46,089 nucleotides of DNA, taken from contig NZ_JAQMWP010000037.1 of the NCBI RefSeq assembly GCF_030403745.1, positions 1 through 46,089 of the forward strand, given 5' to 3'. The notes beneath the pieces were generated by a model. It did not search any database. It worked only from the letters and a program-made list of their open reading frames with translations, and was not told the origin of the DNA. Made by a program: the position numbers and the translations under genes. This DNA comes from Streptomyces sp. S.PB5. GTDB taxonomy: Bacteria; Actinomycetota; Actinomycetes; Streptomycetales; Streptomycetaceae. Shown piece after piece: positions 16,349 to 24,903 of this stretch (positions are counted from its first letter, which is position 1; every line of letters begins with the position of its first letter).

Positions 16349-16354
16349 AGTGTA
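16349..16354 (-). promoter_or_regulatory. Possible -10 box (TACACT) of the tRNA-like gene
   Basis: TACACT on the minus strand lies 41 bases before the first tRNA base. The -35 region (around GTGCCT, 19 bases upstream) is a poor match, so the call is weak. Confidence 0.35.
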
Positions 16355-16359
16355 GCGGA

Positions 16360-16763
16360 TCGGAGGGCCTGCGAGGCACGGACCGTGAGCGGCTGGATGG
16401 GGGGCGGCGAGCGGCGGGCCCTTGGGGGAGTCGGCCGGTGGTCATGAAGGAGCCGGCGGCGGATCCCCAGGACGGGCAGGGTCATGAAGGGGGGGAGAAG
16501 CCTTCTCGGAAGGGATACCTGAGGGACGCGAAGACGGGTCACCTGATCGAGCCGGCTGCCGAACGGGTTTGTGCCGGTGGGCTGCGGCTGAGGGGGAGGG
16601 CGGGCTGCTGGTCGGAGCTGACACGGTCGTGATGGCTGCGACAACGAGCGCCACAGCGACGCTGGGCTGAGCACCGAGTGCCGCCTTCGGGTTGCGTGCA
16701 CGGCTGCCCGCCGCGCGCGGTAAGGGGCCCCGTTGGCGTGTTCGAACTGCGCCGTGGCCATGG
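16360..16763. other. Stretch without a convincing gene
   Basis: Open frames on both strands lack start signals and family signatures. The stretch may hold decayed sequence downstream of the DUF6415 gene. Confidence 0.35.
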
Positions 16764-17219
16764 TCAGGACTTCGCGCCGACGTCAAAAGGGCCTGCGTGC
16801 TGGGTAGGGGCGGCCCCACCGCCGCGCCTTGTGCGGTGGTGTTCACGGTGGTGTTCACGGGGTGGGGGGGTTCTTGCGGGCGGGCGCGGTAAGGGGCGAG
16901 GGCTGCGTGCCTCGCCACCGCCGGGCTGATCGAGAGGGAGGCACTGGCGCAGGCAGAGCAGGGCCCGGCACTGAACGGCAAGGCCCCACAGGTCACCTTG
17001 GAGATCGACCCCGGCGTCCAGCAGCTCCTCGGTCTGGGCCACGACGTGCTCGGCCGTACGCCTCCATTCGCCCCGGAGCCGGGGCACGCCGGCGGCGACG
17101 TCGGGGAGAAGCAGGTGCACATGTCCGAGCAGTCGCTCGCCCAGCAGCTCGACGACGGTGCCTGTCCCCAGGACCAGGCCGTACGTCTCCCGGATCACGT
17201 CAGCATCGACGGCCTCCAA
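16764..17219 (-). CDS. DUF6415-like protein, first copy, with altered ends
   Basis: The core (VDADVIRETYGLVLGTG, VVELLGERLLGHVHLLLPDV, DAGVDLQGDLWGLAVQC, RALLCLRQCL) is about 75 percent identical by eye to the copy at 22417. In this copy the only start in frame is a TTG at 17219, while the ATG/GTG region that starts the other copy is out of frame. The end runs on ~45 residues into Pro/Arg-rich sequence rather than stopping. Either it starts at TTG or it is a decayed paralogue with a frameshift near the start and a lost stop. Function of the family unknown. Confidence 0.5.
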   Translation of the reverse strand: MEAVDADVIRETYGLVLGTGTVVELLGERLLGHVHLLLPDVAAGVPRLRGEWRRTAEHVVAQTEELLDAGVDLQGDLWGLAVQCRALLCLRQCLPLDQPGGGEARSPRPLPRPPARTPPPREHHREHHRTRRGGGAAPTQHAGPFDVGAKS

Positions 17220-17458
17220 GAGGACGTCCCCGTCCCGCTGCAGGATTTGGCGGACGGGCAGGACACCGCCGTTGCGCTGCTCGCTGCCATCGCCACAGAG
17301 CCTCCCTGCTCAGTTGTCGCGTCACAGCCCGGGCAAGCAGCAGTGTGACGCCGGGTGCCCGGGACCGGGGATATGGCTGGCGCAGGGCAGGTGACCTTCG
17401 GGGAGTGTCTAGAGTCAGTCTCTGACCGGCCCAGATCACCGCGTGCAGGAGGTGCCTC

Positions 17459-17890
17459 GTGGTTCCGACGGCGAAGGTCTTCTTCGAGGAGGTCCGAACG
17501 GCCTGTGCCCCCGCGGTGGCCGGCCTGGGACTCACCGGTCCCGACGAGAGCGATGAGATCATGCCGTGCTCCGACTACAAGGGCGCTGTTGTCGAATACC
17601 GACTCCGTCTCAACGAATCGGAGGGCACGGTGGGATGCAGTGCTATGACCGAGACGGACACCATCATGCTGACACTGGACATTGAGCCGCTGGCCATGGC
17701 GGTCGGAGTCGTGGAGAAGCGCGGCGGTGTCTCCTACAGTGCCCGCAACCTGAGGCAGCTGAGGAAGTCTCTCCAGGGTCTGGTCGACTATGTCCAGCGT
17801 GTGCACCCGTTCTTCACCGACGCTGCCACTGCCCAGAACGTGATGCGGCAGGCCGGTGCCCGCGAGTGGCGAAAAGGCGGCGCGTCGTGA
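17459..17890 (+). CDS. Hypothetical protein, 143 residues
   Basis: Starts at GTG after GGAGG. Soluble, mixed alpha/beta: AKVFFEEVRTACAPAVAGLGL, VVEYRLRLNESEGTVGCSAM, IMLTLDIEPLAMAVGVVEKRGG, and a helical C-terminus LRQLRKSLQGLVDYVQRVHPFF. No recognised domain; size and folding pattern would suit an immunity-type or small cytoplasmic protein, but that is only a guess. Stands alone between the DUF6415 gene and the DHFR-like gene. Confidence 0.7.
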   Translation: MVPTAKVFFEEVRTACAPAVAGLGLTGPDESDEIMPCSDYKGAVVEYRLRLNESEGTVGCSAMTETDTIMLTLDIEPLAMAVGVVEKRGGVSYSARNLRQLRKSLQGLVDYVQRVHPFFTDAATAQNVMRQAGAREWRKGGAS

Positions 17891-18034
17891 CGGTGCACGG
17901 TCGCGGAGATCCGTACCGACTGCCCGGCTGAGTGGGCCGCGATGAAGGGGCTCGCAGCCGGACAGGGGGTCAGAACCTGTCTTTGTGTCGAGTGCCTGGC
18001 CGGCCTTTCAGCCGGATCCGAGGGGGCTCTTGCG

Positions 18035-18658
18035 TCATCTTCGCCAGAACAGGTGGTGCGTCACGCCGCTCGGGCTGGGCACGGTCTCCAGGTGGAACCG
18101 GTCGAGCAGCTCGTCGGGGGATTCCCACAGTCGTAGTCCCGACCCGAGCTTTACCGGAGAGACCGCCACATGCAGGGTGTCGACGAGGCCGGCGTCGAGG
18201 AACTGCCGGATGGTGGTGACTCCGCCGCCGAGTCGGACGTCCTTGCCCTGTGCCGCTTCCCGCGCCTGTTCGAGGACCGTGGCCGGGGCGCCGTCGACGA
18301 AGTGGAATGTGGTGTCGGAGAGCGTGAACGACGGACGCGTGTGGTGGGTCATGACGAACACCGGGGTGCGGAAGGGGGGCTGTTGCCCCCACCAGCCGCG
18401 CCATTCGTGGTCCTGCCAGGGCCCGCGTTGGGGCCCGAACTTGTTGCGGCCCATGATCTCGGCGCCGATGTTGCGTGCGAAGTCTCGCGTGAAGTAGTCG
18501 TCGAGGCCCCGACTCCCGCCGGGATCCGTGCGCATGGGCCAGCTCGCCGTGGCTCCGGCCCAGGAGAACAGCCTCTCGGGATGGTCGTGGCCGAACGGTC
18601 TGTCGAGACTCTGGTGCTCGCCGGCACCGATTCCGTCACTCGAGACGTTGAAGTTCAT
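18035..18658 (-). CDS. Dihydrofolate reductase-family (RibD C-terminal) protein
   Basis: About 207 residues from the ATG at 18658 (an upstream ATG at 18709 would add 17). It begins MNFNVSSDGIGAG, a usual start for this family, then EIMGRNKFGPQRGPW, PVFVMTHHTRP, FHFVDGAPATVLEQAREAAQGKDVRLGGG (NADPH-binding Gly-rich loop) and LHVAVSPVKLGSGLRLW. These proteins are reductases of unknown substrate in the DHFR/RibD fold. No operon partner. Confidence 0.88.
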   Translation of the reverse strand: MNFNVSSDGIGAGEHQSLDRPFGHDHPERLFSWAGATASWPMRTDPGGSRGLDDYFTRDFARNIGAEIMGRNKFGPQRGPWQDHEWRGWWGQQPPFRTPVFVMTHHTRPSFTLSDTTFHFVDGAPATVLEQAREAAQGKDVRLGGGVTTIRQFLDAGLVDTLHVAVSPVKLGSGLRLWESPDELLDRFHLETVPSPSGVTHHLFWRR

Positions 18659-18709
18659 GACTCTCAGCAGTTGATCCACGTGTTTCCTCGTCAGGTCCTG
18701 TCGGGTCAT

Positions 18710-19021
18710 TGTGTGGCGGGGCGCCGCACATCATGACGTCGAATCGGACGCGGCCAGATCGACAGCGGCCCGCAGCTTTTTTCCGAGGGGGCGTCAGGAA
18801 GCGGCCTCGCTGACCGTGTGGCCGTTGCGCACGTGGACGGCTGGGCGGTTCAACGATGGGGTCTCAGCCCGCTTTGCAGGTCGCCGGCCGCGGCGTTGAT
18901 GGGGATCCGCGTATTCGGTTCTGGCTGCGGTTGTGTGAGGCGTTGAGGCTTGGGTGCTGGTGTGCGTACTTCGGAGGGGCGCTGGGGTGTTCGGTGTCGG
19001 TGCAGGTGTGTGGTGAGCGGG
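18710..19021. other. Intergenic stretch
   Basis: No gene recognised between the start of the DHFR-like gene and the end of the HxlR gene. A T6 tract at 18779-18784 stands out from the GC-rich surroundings, but no clear hairpin precedes it. Confidence 0.35.
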
Positions 19022-19432
19022 TCAGGATCCGGCGTCGTATCGGGCGCGTGCTGTCTGTATCTCGGTCTCGTGGGCGACTGCCCATTGGCCGAGCGTGATC
19101 AGCAGTTCTCGCAGCGAACGGCCGAGGTCGGTCAGGGCGTACTCGGCCCGCACCGGTGTGCCGGGATGGAGGGCTCGGCTGATGAGTCCGTCGCGTTCCA
19201 GCGATCGCAGCGTGCGTACCAGCATGCGGCGGCTGATGCCCTGGACCGACCGGTCGAGCTCGTTGAACCCATGACTGCGCTGCGCCAGAAGCGACAGCAG
19301 CAGCGGGCTCCATTTGTCGCCGACACGGCGTAGCAGCGCCGTTGCCGGACACCGCTCGTGGTCGTCGGCGGTGACCGGGACCGTGATGCCGACGACGGGT
19401 TCGGGTGCCGAGGTTTCAGGCAGGGGTGACAT
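19022..19432 (-). CDS. HxlR-family transcriptional regulator
   Basis: A 136-residue winged-helix protein with the HxlR pattern: CPATALLRRVGDKWSPLLLSLLA, FNELDRSVQGISRRMLVRTLRSLERDGLISR, PVRAEYALTDLGRSL, and LGQWAVAH. A Cys at the start of the domain may serve as a thiol/electrophile sensor as in related regulators. Divergent from the NAD(P)-binding protein gene with 71 bases between, so it probably represses that gene and itself. Confidence 0.92.
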   Translation of the reverse strand: MSPLPETSAPEPVVGITVPVTADDHERCPATALLRRVGDKWSPLLLSLLAQRSHGFNELDRSVQGISRRMLVRTLRSLERDGLISRALHPGTPVRAEYALTDLGRSLRELLITLGQWAVAHETEIQTARARYDAGS

Positions 19433-19503
19433 CAATGTGCCTTCTTACGAGACGACGCGCGCTCACCGATCATCAGATTAGACACCCGGCAAAGGAGCTT
19501 GTA

Positions 19504-20367
19504 GTGATCGCAGTGACGGGAGCCTCGGGAAACCTGGGCAGTTTGACTGTCCGGCATCTCATCCAGCGTACCGACGCCGCCCGCGTCCTGGCGTTGTCCC
19601 GCACCCCGCACAGGAGTGCCGGCTTGGGCGTCAAGACCTGCCACGGCGACTTCGACGAACCGGACACGCTGGTACGGGCTCTCGACGGCGTGGAACGGCT
19701 GCTGATCATCAGCATCGGCACCGACGACCGGCTGCCCAGGCACGCCCGGGCGATCGACGCCGCCGTGAAGGCGGGTGTAGGCCACATCGTCTTCACCTCC
19801 ATCACCCGCGCCGGCGACCCAGGACACCCCAATCCCCTCGTCCCCGACTACGGGGCCACGGAACGGATGCTGGCGGACTCCGGGCTGCCCTTTACGGTCC
19901 TGCGCTTCAACGTCTGGGTCGAGATGCTGACCCTGATCGGCGTGGCCCCCCGGGCCGTAGCCACCGGAGTCCTTCCCAGCAACAGTCGTCACGGGCGCAT
20001 CGGCCACCTCACCCGTGACGACAGCGCCGCCGTGGCCGCCGCCGTCCTGGCCGAGGGAGGCAGCCAGGGCGAGATCCTGGAGGTCACCGGGCCCGAGGCG
20101 GTGACCGACACAGACATCGCTGCTGCGCTGACCGAGGCCACCGGCCACCGCGTGCGGTGCGAGGAGGTGTCCGACGCCGAACACCCCCAGCGGCTCGTCG
20201 ATCAGGGAATCCCCGAGCACTTCGCTCACGGCTGGAGCACCGCCGGCATCGCCAAACGCAATGGCTGGTACGACATCACCACCCACACCGTCCCACGACT
20301 CACCGGCGAGCCCGCCACACCGCTCACCGACTACTTCGCAGCGCACCGCACCGATTTGGTCGACTGA
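19504..20367 (+). CDS. NAD(P)-binding NmrA/quinone oxidoreductase-like protein
   Basis: A 287-residue protein from GTG after AAAGGAG. The atypical-SDR dinucleotide motif is VTGASGNLGSLTVRHL; later segments ARVLALSRTPH, HIVFTSITRAG, GATERMLADSGLPFTVLRFNVWVEML and LEVTGPEAVTDTDIAAAL fit the NmrA / QorB type. Such proteins reduce quinones or sense NADP redox state. Control by the divergent HxlR protein is likely. Together they form a typical quinone/electrophile response pair. Confidence 0.9.
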   Translation: MIAVTGASGNLGSLTVRHLIQRTDAARVLALSRTPHRSAGLGVKTCHGDFDEPDTLVRALDGVERLLIISIGTDDRLPRHARAIDAAVKAGVGHIVFTSITRAGDPGHPNPLVPDYGATERMLADSGLPFTVLRFNVWVEMLTLIGVAPRAVATGVLPSNSRHGRIGHLTRDDSAAVAAAVLAEGGSQGEILEVTGPEAVTDTDIAAALTEATGHRVRCEEVSDAEHPQRLVDQGIPEHFAHGWSTAGIAKRNGWYDITTHTVPRLTGEPATPLTDYFAAHRTDLVD

Positions 20368-20639
20368 CCCTGGCACCGCGGAGGCGCCCGCCCCGCTACG
20401 TGGATCTCCTCACTGATCTGGGGATCCACGGAACTGCGGACAGAGCCAATTTCAAAGAGCCCTATCAGCGAGCGCGGCGCGGGCGGCGGGTTCGGGCAGG
20501 GGGGAGCCGGGCATGGGCGAGCCCCCGTGGCGAAGCGGCGGCCCGGCGGGCCGGGGCCGTTTCGGGGTGGCGAGGGGGATCGGAAGCAGCCGGTGGCTGC
20601 GCTGGGGTGACGCGGTGTCAGGGGTGGGGCGCCCGCGGG

Positions 20640-20905
20640 CTCAAGCCCGAGCATCGCATCGACTCCACGCCCTCTTCGACCTGGTCAAGCTCTCCTTCGG
20701 CGTGGTCGCCGGGACCGGCGCCCTGGTCGCGCTGGTCGTCGCCTACCGGCGCCAGCGGGTCGACGAGGACGGTGCGCTGCGGGAGGCTACTCGCCTGCGA
20801 GCAGGTGCTGGCCGACAGCGAGCGCGTCTTGGGCGTCGACCATCCCGACGCGGTCACCGTCCGCGGCAACCTCGCCGTCTCCTACCGGCAGGCCGGCGCG
20901 CGGAT
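20640..20905 (+). pseudogene. Mosaic remnant: membrane-anchored protein joined to TPR fragment
   Basis: One frame encodes LFDLVKLSFGVVAGTGALVALVVAYRRQRVDEDGALREATR, the membrane-anchored N-terminus usual for a class of Streptomyces pentapeptide-repeat proteins. A second frame then takes over with CEQVLADSERVLGVDHPDAVTVRGNLAVSYRQAG, a single tetratricopeptide unit as in NB-ARC/TPR regulators. Neither has a full gene around it. This looks like a junction of two deletion remnants. The rest of 20368-21034 shows no intact gene. (Long motifs are positional: residues listed run from 20686 to 20800 and 20786 to 20905.). Confidence 0.4.
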
Positions 20906-21034
20906 GAAGCCACCAGCTGACGCAGTCCGCAACTGCAGGCAGGTTGCGCTCACGCTGCGGAGGGACCGACAGGTAGCGGGCGACGTCCTGGAGCACGTCA
21001 CGATCGACTTGAGACAAGGGTTGAACCCATTCAC

Positions 21035-21169
21035 GTGATCCGCGGACAGCTGTACCTCAATGAGCTACTTCTGCTGTCGCTCGCCAAGGCGAGCGGTGCC
21101 CAGCCCGAGGAAGTCCGGGAGTGGGCAGGGGAGTGGCTGCGCAGCAACTCGCCGAAGCTTCCCGAGTAG
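21035..21169 (+). pseudogene. C-terminal fragment or 44-residue ORF
   Basis: From a GTG the frame reads VIRGQLYLNELLLLSLAKAS, then EEVREWAGEWLRSNSPKLPE and TAG. The helical pattern looks like the end of a regulator or TPR-type protein. No ribosome binding site, and coding character continues a little upstream, so it is probably the tail of a deleted gene. Confidence 0.35.
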
Positions 21170-21303
21170 AGGGTCTAGACGACTGCTCGATGTCATCTTT
21201 TCTGGCTGTGTGCGCTCATGTACGTGTTCGGGGCTCGTAGTGTGACGCCCCGCCGAACCGAACGGGCCGTGTTCGGCTCGCGCCATGCGGGAGCATGTGC
21301 GCC

Positions 21304-21858
21304 ATGAACCTCGCCTCGACCCTCGCGTTGACCGCCGTCACCGCCGTGGTGGCCGCCACCGCGACCGGCTTGGTGGTCACTCCCCGGCTGGATGCCCGGA
21401 AGAAGCGGATCGGTGAGGCCCACACCGCCCGCGACACCTTCGGAACCCACCTCATCACGGTCCTGGCGACCTGCACTCTCCTGGAACAGACCCCACTCGA
21501 CGTCCCGGACTGGACGCCCGTACTCCGGGACCGGATGAAGGGCGAGCGGGAACGGTGGCTGCAGCAGCTCGACGACGCCACACGCTGGATGGTCGACAAC
21601 GTCGCCGTGTATGCCGGCAGCTGGCCCCTGCAGCGCCACAAAGACTTCGCCGTCTCCTACGCGGCCAGTGCCCGGGGCGTGGTCCTGTCGGAGCGGGACG
21701 AGGCCACCAAACGGGAGCTGCTGCTCGCGCTGACCACCCCGGTACAGCGCCAGTTCTTCGGCTTCTGGTGGACCCGGGCCCGCCACTTCGCGGCCGATCA
21801 ACAGGCGTTCAGCGCGACGCTTGCCCGCCTCAACTCCGAACAGCCGCCCACGCCGTAA
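21304..21858 (+). CDS. Membrane-anchored hypothetical protein
   Basis: A 184-residue protein with an N-terminal hydrophobic helix (LALTAVTAVVAATATGLVV) followed by a helical, charged cytoplasmic part: RLDARKKRIGEAH, MKGERERWLQQLDDATRWMVDN, RQFFGFWWTRARHFAADQQAF. This layout is common among small Streptomyces proteins of unknown role. A second ATG nine bases upstream is possible. No operon partner. Confidence 0.7.
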   Translation: MNLASTLALTAVTAVVAATATGLVVTPRLDARKKRIGEAHTARDTFGTHLITVLATCTLLEQTPLDVPDWTPVLRDRMKGERERWLQQLDDATRWMVDNVAVYAGSWPLQRHKDFAVSYAASARGVVLSERDEATKRELLLALTTPVQRQFFGFWWTRARHFAADQQAFSATLARLNSEQPPTP

Positions 21859-21985
21859 TCCGTCCCTGCCCGGCCACGCCGTCGAGCCCGCACTTGACGG
21901 TCGACCGGTCGGTAGCGGGTTCCGTCGGGTTGAGTAGCGGTGACCAGCACTAGGGCCACGGTCTCAAGCACGGGCCTGCGGAACT

Positions 21986-22420
21986 TCACCGAGAGACCTG
22001 CAGCTCTGCCCACACGCATTTGCCCCACGGGTTGTGACCGGCGCCCACGAAGTCGTAGCCCCAGCGGTCGGCCAGGGCCTCGATGAGCACAAGCCCCCGA
22101 CCATGCTCGTCACCCGGATCAGGATTCTGCAGCTGAGGAAGCCTGTGGGGCGTCGTGTCCACCACAGCCACTCGCACCCAATCGTCCGCCGGACGGTTCA
22201 CCGTCATGCGGACGATGGAGCCGTGCGCGTGCCGGACGGCATTCGTGACGAGTTCGGACATGAGCAGCACGGCCGTATCCGTCTGGCTGTCCAGCTCCCA
22301 CGCACTCAGTGCGGCCCGCACCAGCTCCCGACCTTCCGCAGCGGTCGCGGATGCCCGCCTCCCGGTACGCGTGTAGCCCGGATACCCGTTGCGCCGCACA
22401 GGCGCAGGCGTTCCCGTCAT
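21986..22420 (-). CDS. ATP-binding anti-sigma-factor-like protein (HATPase_c)
   Basis: A 144-residue GHKL ATPase of the RsbW type. The N box reads ELVTNAVRHAHGS, the G1 region VVDTTPHRLP and the G2-like segment DPGDEHGRGLVLIEALADRWG. The ATG overlaps the TGA of the DUF6415 gene (ATGA), so they are coupled. In Streptomyces these stand-alone kinases are numerous and bind partner anti-anti-sigma or regulatory proteins. The DUF6415 protein may be the partner, an inference from coupling only. Confidence 0.9.
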   Translation of the reverse strand: MTGTPAPVRRNGYPGYTRTGRRASATAAEGRELVRAALSAWELDSQTDTAVLLMSELVTNAVRHAHGSIVRMTVNRPADDWVRVAVVDTTPHRLPQLQNPDPGDEHGRGLVLIEALADRWGYDFVGAGHNPWGKCVWAELQVSR

Positions 22421-22818
22421 GCCGTTTCCCTGCAGCCCCTGCCACCGCCGGACCGTTCGAGAGGGGCGAGACGCTGACGCACGCACAACAGGGCCCGGCA
22501 CTGGACAGCGAGCCCCCAGAGGTCGCCGTGGAGATCGACTCCGGCGTCCAGCATCTCCTGAGTCTGGGCAACGACGTGTTCGGCGGCATGCTGCCACTCA
22601 CCCCGCATTCGGGGCATGCCGTCGACGACGTCGAAAAGGAGGAGATGGACGTGCCCGAGCAGCCGCTCCCCAAGCAGTTCGACGCCACCACCCGTTCCCA
22701 AGACGACGCTATACGTCTCACGGATCACGTCAGCATCGACGGGGTCCGAAGGCGTACAGGACGTTGCGGTTCTGCTGCTCGTCGCAATCGCCACAGCGCC
22801 TCCCTGCTCAGTCGTCAC
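22417..22818 (-). CDS. DUF6415 family protein, second copy
   Basis: A 133-residue helical protein. The core VDADVIRETYSVVLGTG, VELLGERLLGHVHLLLFDVVDG, MRGEWQHAAEHVVAQTQEML and DLHGDLWGLAVQCRALLCVRQ is shared with the copy at 16764. The first ~25 residues are low in conservation; a start nearer to residue 27 is possible. Translationally coupled to the downstream ATPase. Divergent from the XRE gene at 22985. Function unknown. Confidence 0.7.
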   Translation of the reverse strand: MTTEQGGAVAIATSSRTATSCTPSDPVDADVIRETYSVVLGTGGGVELLGERLLGHVHLLLFDVVDGMPRMRGEWQHAAEHVVAQTQEMLDAGVDLHGDLWGLAVQCRALLCVRQRLAPLERSGGGRGCRETA

Positions 22819-22984
22819 GTCACAGCCCAGGCAAGCAGCAGTGCGACGGCGAGTGCGACGCCATCGCGATGCAAGTGCGATGCAAGTCCGGCCCGGCAGG
22901 GTGAACTGCGGCCGAGTAAGGGCACGACACCGGTGGGAGCGGTACCGTCACCGCACCTGCTAGTGGACGCCGCCCGGAGCCGCC

Positions 22985-24314
22985 ATGGCCGATCGCCGAA
23001 AGACCGCCAACACGGCGCTGCGCCAGGTGCGCGAGCGTCAGTTCCAGATGTCCCGTCACGAGTTCGCCAAGCGCATCGTCACCACCGGCGAGGAGATGGG
23101 CGAGAGTGTCGGCTGCACCGCACGCCTGGTCGCCGCGTGGGAGGACGGGGACGTCGAGTGCCCCCGCGGCGTGTACCGCCGCATCCTGACCAGGATGACC
23201 GGGCGGACCATGGAACAGCTCGGCTTCCGGCCCCTCACCCCTAGCGCGAGCGCGCTACCGGCCCTCGCGCCGAACGCGCCGAACGCGCCGAACGGCGAGA
23301 ACAAGAGTGCCGTCCCGGACCGCCGGGCCTTCCTCGCCGACACCGCCGGCGCTGCCGTGGCCCTGCTCCCCGTCCTCACCGCCACAGGAGAGCGGCCCCC
23401 GGGGCGCATCGGCATGCGCAACGTGCATGCCGTCCACCAGGCCGTCAGCGCCCTCTACGCGCACGATCACGACCACGGGTCCGCCACCCTGCGCCAGCAG
23501 GCGTCCGAGGCTCTGCACACCGCCTACGGCTGGCTCCAGGACGGGCAGCTCGCCGACCGGACCGAGCGGCACTTGCGCTCCGCGACCGGCCACTTGAGCA
23601 TCCGCCGGATGGCTCTCCTATGACTGCGGCCGCACCGGCGACGCCCGCAGCCTGTACAACGAGGCCCTGGCCGCCGCGCGGATCGCCGAGGACCGCGGGC
23701 TCGAAGCGCACGCTTTCGGGTGTCTGGCGCTCCTGGCCAAGGCGTCCGGACGGCCGCGCGAGGCGATCGCCGCCGCCCAGGGTGCCCAGAGCGCCGTACG
23801 CACCTACGGTTCACCGCGCCTGCTGGCCCTGATGGCGATGCGCGAGGCCGGAGGATGGGCGCTGATGGGCGACGCCGGCGCCACCGACCAGGCTGTCGTG
23901 CGCGCCCACCACCTCTACGCCGAGGGTCCCGCCGAGGCCGACCCTGACTGGCTGGAGTTCTTCACCCCCGCCGAGCTGGCCGGCCTGGAATCCCTTGCCC
24001 GTGCCGACCTCGCCCAGCACGACCGAGCTGCCGCCGGCGCCGAACAGGCCGTGCTCCTGCACGGCGAGAACTTCGCCCGCAACCGCGCTCTTTACCAGGC
24101 CGACGTCGCCATCCAACATTCGGTCAGGGACCGTCCGGAGCCCGAGGCAGCAGCCGAGGCCGCCGCCCGCGTCCTCGCCTACCTCCCTACCGTGCGCAGC
24201 GACCGCCTGCTGCAGCAGCTGCAGAACGTCGAGAGCGCACTTCAGCGGCATTCGCGGGTTCCCGCGGTCGCCGACTGGCTGGAGGAGTACCGCACCATGA
24301 CCGGCGTTCGCTGA
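22985..24314 (+). pseudogene. XRE-type regulator with TPR-like C-terminus, frameshifted
   Basis: The first frame (22985-23623) encodes an HTH protein: LRQVRERQFQMSRHEFAKRI, CTARLVAAWEDGDVECPRG, then a DRRAFLADTAGAAVALLP hydrophobic stretch. At ~23603 the continuity GHLSI to GWLSYDCGRTGDARSLYNEAL requires a one-base shift; the second frame then runs to 24314 with TPR-like helices (LEAHAFGCLALLAKASGRPREAIAAAQ, DWLEFFTPAELAGLESLA). The span is 1330 bases, one over a multiple of three. The intact protein would be ~442 residues, normal for this regulator type. Followed 10 bases later by a GNAT gene that looks co-transcribed. Confidence 0.7.
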
Positions 24315-24324
24315 GGAGGAGACG

Positions 24325-24903
24325 GTGACGACCCCGAGCACCCGCACCGACGTGGTGATCCGCACCTACGGCCCCGGCGAGGTCGAGCCGCTGATCGACG
24401 TCCTCGCCGACATCTGGGCCGACGCCCACCCCGAACTCGTTGACAACCCCGGAGCCGAAGCCCTCGGCCTGTCCGTCCCCGCCCTGCGCCGGCAGATCAC
24501 CGGCCACCTCAAGCACAACGGCTTCACCCTGGTCCTCGCCTACGCCGGCGGAACCCCCGTCGGCTTCGGCTACGGCTTCCCCTGCTCCGCCGACTACTGG
24601 TTCGGCCCCGACCTGATCGACCAGGTCCCCGAAGCCGCCCGGACCGAGCGCCTCATGGGACTGTGCGAGCTGGCCGTCCGCCCGCCCTGGCAGTCCCAGG
24701 GCATCGGCCGCCGCCTGCACCACCACCTGCTCCAGTCCGTCGCCCCGAAATGGGTCTCCCTGCTCGCGCTCCCCTCGAACCAGCGCGGTCAGGATCTCTA
24801 CTCCCGACTCGGTTACGCATATGCGGGTGCCTACCGGAACACCGCCGATGGGCCCGAGTTCGACTTGCTGCTCCTGCACGTGGACACCGAGGCCACCGCC
24901 TGA
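24325..24903 (+). CDS. GNAT-family N-acetyltransferase
   Basis: A 192-residue protein from GTG after GAGGAGGAG. GNAT features: LCELAVRPPWQSQGIGRRLHHHLL (acetyl-CoA binding loop QSQGIG), VSLLALPSNQRGQDLYSRLGYAYAG (motif B with YxxxGF-like YSRLGY). It follows the XRE-type regulator with a 10-base gap, a recurrent pairing in Streptomyces. Substrate unknown. Confidence 0.88.
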   Translation: MTTPSTRTDVVIRTYGPGEVEPLIDVLADIWADAHPELVDNPGAEALGLSVPALRRQITGHLKHNGFTLVLAYAGGTPVGFGYGFPCSADYWFGPDLIDQVPEAARTERLMGLCELAVRPPWQSQGIGRRLHHHLLQSVAPKWVSLLALPSNQRGQDLYSRLGYAYAGAYRNTADGPEFDLLLLHVDTEATA

